DNA of 12,122 nt, taken from contig JAQWIP010000101.1 of NCBI GenBank assembly GCA_029248825.1, positions 1 through 12,122 on the forward strand, in the 5' to 3' direction. Made by a program: the position numbers and the translations under genes. The stretch is from Alphaproteobacteria bacterium. GTDB taxonomy: Bacteria; Pseudomonadota; Alphaproteobacteria; RS24. Under the pieces are notes generated by a model. That model was given only the letters and a program-made list of their open reading frames with translations. It had not been told where the DNA came from and ran no database searches. Of this stretch, positions 7,804 through 12,122 are shown piece after piece. Every line of letters starts with the position of its first letter. Positions within the stretch are counted from its first letter, which is position 1.

Positions 7804-9177
7804 ATGAAAGTCATTGTGTGTGGGGCCGGACAGGTCGGATTTGGCATTGCTCGCCATTTGGCCGGAGAAGGCAATGACGTCACGGTTGTCGACCGCGAAG
7901 CGTCTTTGATGCAACGCATTACGGATACGCTCGACGTGCGTCCCATTTTGGGACACGGCGGCCATCCCGATGTTCTCGAACAGGCCGGCGCGGCGGACGC
8001 CGATGTCCTGATTGCGGTTACCGCTTCTGACGAAGTGAATATGGTGACCTGCCAAGTTGCGAAAACGATTTTCAATGTCGGCAAAACCATCGCCCGCGTG
8101 CGCGATAGCGATTATTTGCAAAAACGCTGGGCGCGTTTATTTGCCGATGAAGCCATTCCCATCGATGTGATTATTTCACCAGAGACCGAAGTCGCCCAAG
8201 CGGTGCTGCGTCGTTTGGCTTTGCCAGGCGCGTTTGATAGCGCCAGTTTCGTCGGCGGCAAAGCCGAGATGATTGGCGTCAGCATCGAAGAAGATTGCCC
8301 GGTCATCGATACGCCGCTGAGCCAATTGACCGGATTGTTTCCCGATTTGCGCGCCATTGTCGTCGGCATTCGTCGGGGCAAGCGCGTCTATGTGCCAGAT
8401 TTTGACGATACGATGCAAGTCGGCGATGAAGCCTTTCTGGTGACCGCCAGCGATGATACCGAGCGGACGCTGAAAATTTTTGGCCATGAAGAGCGCGAAG
8501 CGCGCCGCATTATTTTGGTCGGCGGCGGCAATATTGGCTATCAAGTGGCGCGCACGCTGGATGCGCAAACCGGGCGCTATGCGCTGAACCTCGTTGAGAA
8601 CGATGAAGACCGCTCGCGGTTTGTGGCCGAGAAAATGCAACGCTCGATTGTCTTGCGGGGCAGTGGGTTGTCGCCCGAAATTCTGGCCGAAGCCGGCGTG
8701 CGCGAGGCCGACCTGGTTTTGGCGCTGACCAATGATGACCAAGTCAATGTGCTGACCACCATGCTGGCCTTGCAAGAAGGGTGCAGCCGAGGTCTTTGCC
8801 TTATCAATGACAATAGTTTCCAAAATCTGGCGGGGCAGTTTGGCATGGAAGTTGCCATCAACCCGCGCGCCATTACCGTGTCGTCGGTGCTGGGGCATGT
8901 GCGGCGCGGCAATGTGGTGCGCGTGCATGCGGTGGGCGATGAGCTGGCGGAAGTTTTGGAGGCCGAGATTGTCGATGGCTCTCCGGTCAGCGGCTCGAAA
9001 TTACGCGACATTGGATTTGGCGATAAATTGCGCGTCGGCGCGGTTTGGCGCAAAGGCGACCTATTGATGCCGCGCGGCGGCTTGGAGCTGAAATCTGGCG
9101 ACCATGTGGTGATGTTTGTATTGGCTGATGGCGTGGAACAGTTTGAAAGCCTGCTGCGAGGCAAAGAAAAGGCCTAG
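7804..9177 (+). CDS. trkA: Trk K+ uptake regulatory subunit TrkA
   Basis: This is the peripheral cytoplasmic NAD(H)/nucleotide-binding ring that gates the TrkH potassium channel. At 457 residues it matches the usual TrkA length, with two tandem halves, each an RCK Rossmann domain plus a TrkA_C domain. The first nucleotide-binding loop is GAGQVG at residues 7-12, with VVDRE following at the end of the second strand. The second is GGGNIG at 240-245, with NLVENDED after it. ATG 7804 is preceded by GAGGT and AAAGG (7791-7800). The gene lies between ntrX and trkH, only 3 nt from trkH, so the two Trk subunits are almost certainly made from one message. ntrX-trkA adjacency is common in alphaproteobacteria. 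Confidence 0.97.
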   Translation: MKVIVCGAGQVGFGIARHLAGEGNDVTVVDREASLMQRITDTLDVRPILGHGGHPDVLEQAGAADADVLIAVTASDEVNMVTCQVAKTIFNVGKTIARVRDSDYLQKRWARLFADEAIPIDVIISPETEVAQAVLRRLALPGAFDSASFVGGKAEMIGVSIEEDCPVIDTPLSQLTGLFPDLRAIVVGIRRGKRVYVPDFDDTMQVGDEAFLVTASDDTERTLKIFGHEEREARRIILVGGGNIGYQVARTLDAQTGRYALNLVENDEDRSRFVAEKMQRSIVLRGSGLSPEILAEAGVREADLVLALTNDDQVNVLTTMLALQEGCSRGLCLINDNSFQNLAGQFGMEVAINPRAITVSSVLGHVRRGNVVRVHAVGDELAEVLEAEIVDGSPVSGSKLRDIGFGDKLRVGAVWRKGDLLMPRGGLELKSGDHVVMFVLADGVEQFESLLRGKEKA

Positions 9178-9180
9178 TCG

Positions 9181-10623
9181 ATGCGCCTTGGAGCCATTCT
9201 CTTTATCCTCGGCTATGGCGGCTGCATGATTGCGGGGCTGATGGTGCTGCCGTGGATTGCGTCTCTGCTCGACCCAGATTTTCGCCACGCGGGCAATTTC
9301 ACCATTGCGTTAATGCTCGCCAGTTTTGCCTCTGGGGCTTTGCTATTGTCGAGCTATGACAATCGCCGCCACCGCGCGCGTGGCATTGAGCTGCTGCTCA
9401 TCATGGTTTTATTCTGGACGATTTTGCCGTTTCTGGCGGCTTTGCCATTGATTGGCTCGAGCCAAATTGGGTCGCTTTTGGCGGCTTATTTTGAGGCCGT
9501 ATCGGCGCTCACCACATCGGGCGCGAGCGTTCTCACGGTGCCAGAGGTGGAGGGCGCGCCGATTTTATTGTGGCGCGCCTTATTGAGTTGGCTCGGCGGT
9601 TTGTGGACGCTGGTGTTTGCGGTCGCGGTTCTGGCGCCTTTTGGTATTGGCGGCATCACTCTGGCGGGCAGTCCGCTTTTGCAGCATGACGAAGACGCGC
9701 ATTTAACCTCGCGCTTAGGGCGGCCTTTGCGGCTTATTTTGCCTATTTATGGCAGCCTCACATTGATCGGGTTTTTGGCGCTCTGGGCTTTTGGGGTGTC
9801 GGCGTTTGACGCGCTTTGCCTCACGCTATCGGCCATTTCGACCAGCGGCATGGTGGTGCATAGCGAGAGCTTGGCGAGCTATCTTCCGCTCGGCGCGCAA
9901 ATAAGCGTCGCGGCTTTGAGCTTTCTTGGCGCGATGAGCATTCCGCTTTTGCTGTTGTTGACGCTCGGCAAACGCGTGGTTTTGGCTTTGCGCGATACCG
10001 AGTTTCGCACCTATGTGGCGATGATTTTGGGCTTTGGCGCGGTCTCGTATTTCGCGCTCCCCGATGTGCCCGTGACCAGCGCCATCTTGCAATCCATCTC
10101 GCTTCACAGCACGGCCGGATTTAATTTTCTGCCCGATGGCCAGCTCAGCCAATGGCCGGTGATTTGGACGATGGTGCCGCTGATTATCGGCGGCATGGCT
10201 TTGTCGACGGCGGGCGGGCTGAAGGTTATGCGGGCGATTATTCTGGCCAAAGATTTGGGCAGCGAAGTCGGCAAAATGGCTTATCCGTCCTCGGTGCATC
10301 CGTTGCGGCTGGAGGGGCGCCGGCTTGAGGACGCAGATTTCACCGCCGCTTGGGCGTATACGGCGGTGTTTATTTTATTCGTCACGCTTGGGGTTTTGCT
10401 GCTCGGCCTATTCGGCGTTACTTTGGCGGACGCTTGGCCGTTGGTGCTGGGGGCTTTGTCGAATAGTTTGGCGGTGACGCAGCACCTGCAAATGCCGCTC
10501 GGTTTTGGCGCAATGACTGACGCTTTGCAAATCATTATCGCGCTGCTAATGATTGCGGGACGTATGGAGCTGCTGATTTTAATGGTCTTATTTACGTCAT
10601 CTTTTTGGCGCTATATGCGCTAA
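9181..10623 (+). CDS. trkH: Trk K+ uptake membrane subunit TrkH/TrkG
   Basis: This is the integral inner-membrane K+ channel/transporter subunit that works with TrkA. The 480-residue protein is strongly hydrophobic throughout and follows the fourfold M1-P-M2 plan. Pore loop 1 is SALTTSGAS (filter glycine G114), loop 2 is SAISTSGMV (G223) and loop 3 is HSTAGFNF (G313). The conserved STAGGLK is at 342-348, and the family's C-terminal GRMELLILMVLF segment (compare GRLEIFTVLVLF) is near the end. Pore loop 4 reads ALSNSLAVTQHL (N428 to A431) where the family normally has NN-x-GPG, so the fourth filter glycine seems replaced by L430. This may change selectivity or conductance. The start ATG 9181 is 3 nt after the trkA stop. 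Confidence 0.93.
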   Translation: MRLGAILFILGYGGCMIAGLMVLPWIASLLDPDFRHAGNFTIALMLASFASGALLLSSYDNRRHRARGIELLLIMVLFWTILPFLAALPLIGSSQIGSLLAAYFEAVSALTTSGASVLTVPEVEGAPILLWRALLSWLGGLWTLVFAVAVLAPFGIGGITLAGSPLLQHDEDAHLTSRLGRPLRLILPIYGSLTLIGFLALWAFGVSAFDALCLTLSAISTSGMVVHSESLASYLPLGAQISVAALSFLGAMSIPLLLLLTLGKRVVLALRDTEFRTYVAMILGFGAVSYFALPDVPVTSAILQSISLHSTAGFNFLPDGQLSQWPVIWTMVPLIIGGMALSTAGGLKVMRAIILAKDLGSEVGKMAYPSSVHPLRLEGRRLEDADFTAAWAYTAVFILFVTLGVLLLGLFGVTLADAWPLVLGALSNSLAVTQHLQMPLGFGAMTDALQIIIALLMIAGRMELLILMVLFTSSFWRYMR

Positions 10624-10645
10624 TGCAACCCTTGATGGAAACCCG

Positions 10646-11491
10646 ATGAGCCGCATTGCCTATATTGATGGATGTTACCAACCGCTAAATTGGCCAGGAA
10701 TTAAGGTCGAGGATCGCGGCTATCAATTCGCCGATGGCGTCTATGAGGTGGTCTGCCTGCGCGATGGCAAGCTGCTCGATGAAGAGCGCCATCTCGATCG
10801 CTTGGCCTATTCACTGCGCGAACTTGCGATTGCGGAGCCGATGTCTCGACCCGCCTTGAAGCTGGTGATGCGCGAAACCATTCGCCGCAATCGATTGCGC
10901 AACGCGATTTTATACATGCAAGTGTCGCGCGGGGTGGCACCCAGAGACCACAGTTTCGCACAAAACTTGAAGTCGGTTTTGGTGATGACCGTGCGGCCTT
11001 TGTCGAACGACAAGCGCGACACCGTGCGCCGCCACGGCATTGAAGTCATAAGCGTGCCAGACCAACGGTGGGCGCGCTGTGATATTAAATCCATCTCGCT
11101 TTTGCCGAATGTCTTAGCTCGCCAAAAAGCGCGCGATGCCAAAGTGCAAGAAGCTTGGCAAATTGACGAGCAGGGCATGGTGACGGAAGGGGCGGCCACC
11201 AATGCTTGGATTGTGGATGCCCAAGGGTTTCTGCGGACGCGACCCGCTCACGGCGCGATTTTGAATGGCATTATTCGCCAAGTTTTGCTGCAATGCGCCA
11301 GCGAAGCAGGGCTTAAATTGAAAGAAGAAGCCTTTTCTTTGGAAGAAGCCAAGGCCGCCAAAGAGGCATTTTCGACCGCCTCCACCATGGCGGTGTTTCC
11401 AGTGATATCCATCGACGGCGACAAAATCGCCAATGGCAAGCCGGGCCCCATCACGGAAAAACTCGCCGCCGCCTATGATTTGGTCAATTAG
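10646..11491 (+). CDS. dat: D-amino-acid transaminase (PLP fold type IV)
   Basis: This is a cytoplasmic PLP enzyme that exchanges amino groups between D-amino acids and 2-oxo acids (D-Ala + 2-oxoglutarate to pyruvate + D-Glu). At 281 residues it has the family length. The PLP lysine is K148 in CDIKSISLLPNVLARQ, and the conserved cofactor glutamate is E181 in VTEGAATNAW. Y33 (DGVYEVV), R100 and H102 (APRDHSF) match the Tyr/Arg-x-His substrate-carboxylate trap of Bacillus D-AAT (Y31, R98, H100), which favours D-amino-acid transaminase over branched-chain aminotransferase or aminodeoxychorismate lyase. GGAA at 10637-10640 is 5 nt before the ATG. It is 22 nt after trkH and probably in the same operon. 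Placement next to hfq is known in rhizobia. Confidence 0.92.
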   Translation: MSRIAYIDGCYQPLNWPGIKVEDRGYQFADGVYEVVCLRDGKLLDEERHLDRLAYSLRELAIAEPMSRPALKLVMRETIRRNRLRNAILYMQVSRGVAPRDHSFAQNLKSVLVMTVRPLSNDKRDTVRRHGIEVISVPDQRWARCDIKSISLLPNVLARQKARDAKVQEAWQIDEQGMVTEGAATNAWIVDAQGFLRTRPAHGAILNGIIRQVLLQCASEAGLKLKEEAFSLEEAKAAKEAFSTASTMAVFPVISIDGDKIANGKPGPITEKLAAAYDLVN

Positions 11492-11526
11492 ACCCATATT
11501 TTTAAAATTGAAAAAGATTAGGGTCT
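11490..11526 (+). other. Inverted repeat at the end of dat
   Basis: AGACCC (11490-11495, overlapping the dat TAG) and GGGTCT (11521-11526) are perfect 6-bp arms. The inside can pair further: TA with TA and a run of five T with an A-rich stretch, with one bulged base on each side. This gives about 13 paired positions around a loop of about 9 nt. No T-run follows, so it is not a standard rho-independent terminator. It could protect the 3' end of the operon mRNA or mark a weak terminator before hfq. Confidence 0.45.
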
Positions 11527-11637
11527 CTAGCAAAAGTTGTGTAGAATCAAATTCGTAAAACATCACGAGTATGAGAGCCCGTGTAAAATAAGTAATAGGT
11601 TAATGTCTCAGTAACCGCAGAAAATTTGGGTAAACCA
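11492..11637 (+). promoter_or_regulatory. AT-rich hfq leader, probable promoter region
   Basis: This 146-nt gap is clearly richer in A and T than the genes before it and probably holds the hfq promoter and 5' UTR. Possible -10 boxes are TAGAAT (11542-11547) and TAAAAT (11584-11589), but neither has a good -35 at 16-18 bp, so I cannot place the start site. A small dyad GAAT-CAA-ATTC lies at 11544-11554. A six-codon ATG frame at 11571-11591 has no convincing ribosome site. The leader could be a target for Hfq self-regulation, as known in E. coli, but nothing here proves that. Confidence 0.4.
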
Positions 11638-11865
11638 ATGTCTTCAGATAAAGACTCGCTTGAAGCTTCGTTCTTGGATCATGTTTGTGAGCAAAAGCTT
11701 GCACTGACTATTTTCCTCGTCAACGGAGTTAAACTTCAAGGCACAATCACTTGGGTAGATGCAACTTCGATGTTGCTGAGCCGAGATGGTCATTCGCAGC
11801 TGGTTTATAAGCACGCGATTTCCACCATTATGCCAAATAGTCCGGTTGAAATTTCTGTCGCTTAA
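11638..11865 (+). CDS. hfq: RNA chaperone Hfq, divergent proximal face
   Basis: This is a hexameric Sm-like RNA chaperone that pairs small RNAs with mRNAs. The protein has 75 residues from ATG 11638; an in-frame TTG at 11626 would add four. The GGG at 11628-11630 fits the ATG better. The Sm2 motif SQLVYKHAISTIMP is exact, and the distal-face segment IFLVNGVKLQG is intact (F26, G30, K32). Other positions differ from E. coli and common alphaproteobacterial Hfq. The LQDxFLN start is LEASFLD (E9 for Q8). The rim R16/R17 are C17/E18. The segment usually reading WFDNF is WVDAT, so V40, A42 and T43 replace F39, Q/N41 and F42. K58 and H59 remain. A hand count gives about 43% G+C, lower than its neighbours. 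hflX does not follow; mazG converges after 3 bp. Confidence 0.9.
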   Translation: MSSDKDSLEASFLDHVCEQKLALTIFLVNGVKLQGTITWVDATSMLLSRDGHSQLVYKHAISTIMPNSPVEISVA

Positions 11866-11868
11866 AGG

Positions 11869-12122
11869 CTAATCGTCTTTACGCTCAGCCGCTTTCGCGT
11901 GCTGCCAGAAAGTTTCCAATTCGTCGAGTGAGAAATCACTCATATCCGTGCTTTGCTCGCGCGCCTGCTGCTCGACATGTTGAAAGCGGCGGGTGAATTT
12001 TGCATTGCCGCGACGCAAGGCGGTTTCCGGATCGAGCTTTAAATGGCGCGCGATATTGGCCACCACAAACATAAGGTCGCCCAATTCGTCTTCTATCGCA
12101 TCGGCGTTTTTGCGCGCCATGG
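11869..12122 (-). CDS. mazG: Nucleoside triphosphate pyrophosphohydrolase MazG, 3' part
   Basis: The gene runs off the right edge; about 83 C-terminal residues are visible, ending at the TAG complementary to 11869-11871. MazG hydrolyses (d)NTPs to monophosphates plus pyrophosphate, a house-cleaning role also linked to lowering ppGpp in E. coli. The visible part is the end of the second MazG domain: the metal-binding ExxD in EDELGDLMFVVANIARHL, then the typical DPETALRRGNAKFTRRFQHVE helix pair. The ATG near 12120 is an internal methionine, not the start, since a complete protein would be about 260 residues or more. It faces hfq tail to tail with 3 bp between stops, so any terminator for either gene must lie inside the other. 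Confidence 0.92.
   Translation of the reverse strand, partial: MARKNADAIEDELGDLMFVVANIARHLKLDPETALRRGNAKFTRRFQHVEQQAREQSTDMSDFSLDELETFWQHAKAAERKDD

Noticed and set aside
8176..8928. Minus-strand open frame of 250 codons opposite trkA
   Set aside because: It is a long antisense shadow over well-conserved TrkA sequence, with low-complexity His/Gln/Ala composition and no domain or ribosome site.
10646..11491. Branched-chain aminotransferase or aminodeoxychorismate lyase identity for dat
   Set aside because: The Tyr33, Arg100-x-His102 substrate-binding pattern and the length fit D-amino-acid transaminase better.
11542..11589. TAGAAT and TAAAAT as hfq -10 promoter boxes
   Set aside because: No matching -35 is found at 16-18 bp, and in AT-rich DNA such hexamers arise by chance. 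They are noted only within the leader entry.
11571..11591. Possible six-codon leader peptide (MRARVK) before hfq
   Set aside because: It has no clear Shine-Dalgarno, no attenuator hairpin with a T-run after it, and no codon pattern that suggests a regulatory amino acid.
11626..11637. TTG 11626 as the hfq start
   Set aside because: ATG 11638 gives the usual Hfq N-terminal length and a better-placed GGG; the four extra residues do not resemble the family.
1..12122. A hidden defence, phage, toxin-antitoxin or CRISPR system
   Set aside because: Every stretch above about 150 nt is filled by a recognised housekeeping gene. There are no direct-repeat arrays, transposase, integrase, att-like repeats or tRNA genes. 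mazG here is the conserved pyrophosphohydrolase, with no mazEF partner visible.

Overview
The window reads as chromosomal housekeeping DNA from an alphaproteobacterium of moderate G+C. I base this on protein similarity and gene order. A D-Ala-D-Ala carboxypeptidase/tmk/holB/metG run and an ntrY-ntrX-trkA-dat-hfq run are both arrangements I know from alphaproteobacteria, and the MetRS and NtrX variants are the alphaproteobacterial types. I cannot name the order or genus. I see no mobile element, CRISPR array, tRNA, rRNA or phage gene.

Layout: bases 1-3930 (+) hold the 3' end of a peptidase S11 D-alanyl-D-alanine carboxypeptidase, then thymidylate kinase (tmk), DNA polymerase III delta' (holB) and methionyl-tRNA synthetase (metG), separated by 1 to 23 nt and probably co-transcribed. 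A gap of about 110 nt follows. Bases 4042-11491 (+) hold the NtrY sensor kinase and NtrX regulator (overlapping by 1 nt), TrkA and TrkH (a complete K+ uptake pair, 3 nt apart) and a D-amino-acid transaminase. An AT-rich leader of 146 nt then precedes hfq (11638-11865, +). The last gene, the 3' end of mazG on the minus strand, converges on hfq with only 3 bp between the two stop codons.

The first block serves peptidoglycan trimming, dTTP synthesis, replication-clamp loading and translation. The second joins a redox/nitrogen-type two-component system to potassium uptake, D-amino-acid metabolism (probably D-Glu/D-Ala for the cell wall) and RNA-based regulation.

I found no clearly new multi-gene system. 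Four points deserve a second look. Hfq keeps its distal face and Sm2 motif but has lost most proximal-pocket and rim residues. TrkH lacks the glycine expected in its fourth pore loop. The hfq-mazG junction has no hflX. Short repeat and hairpin structures lie in the ntrX-trkA gap and at the end of dat.
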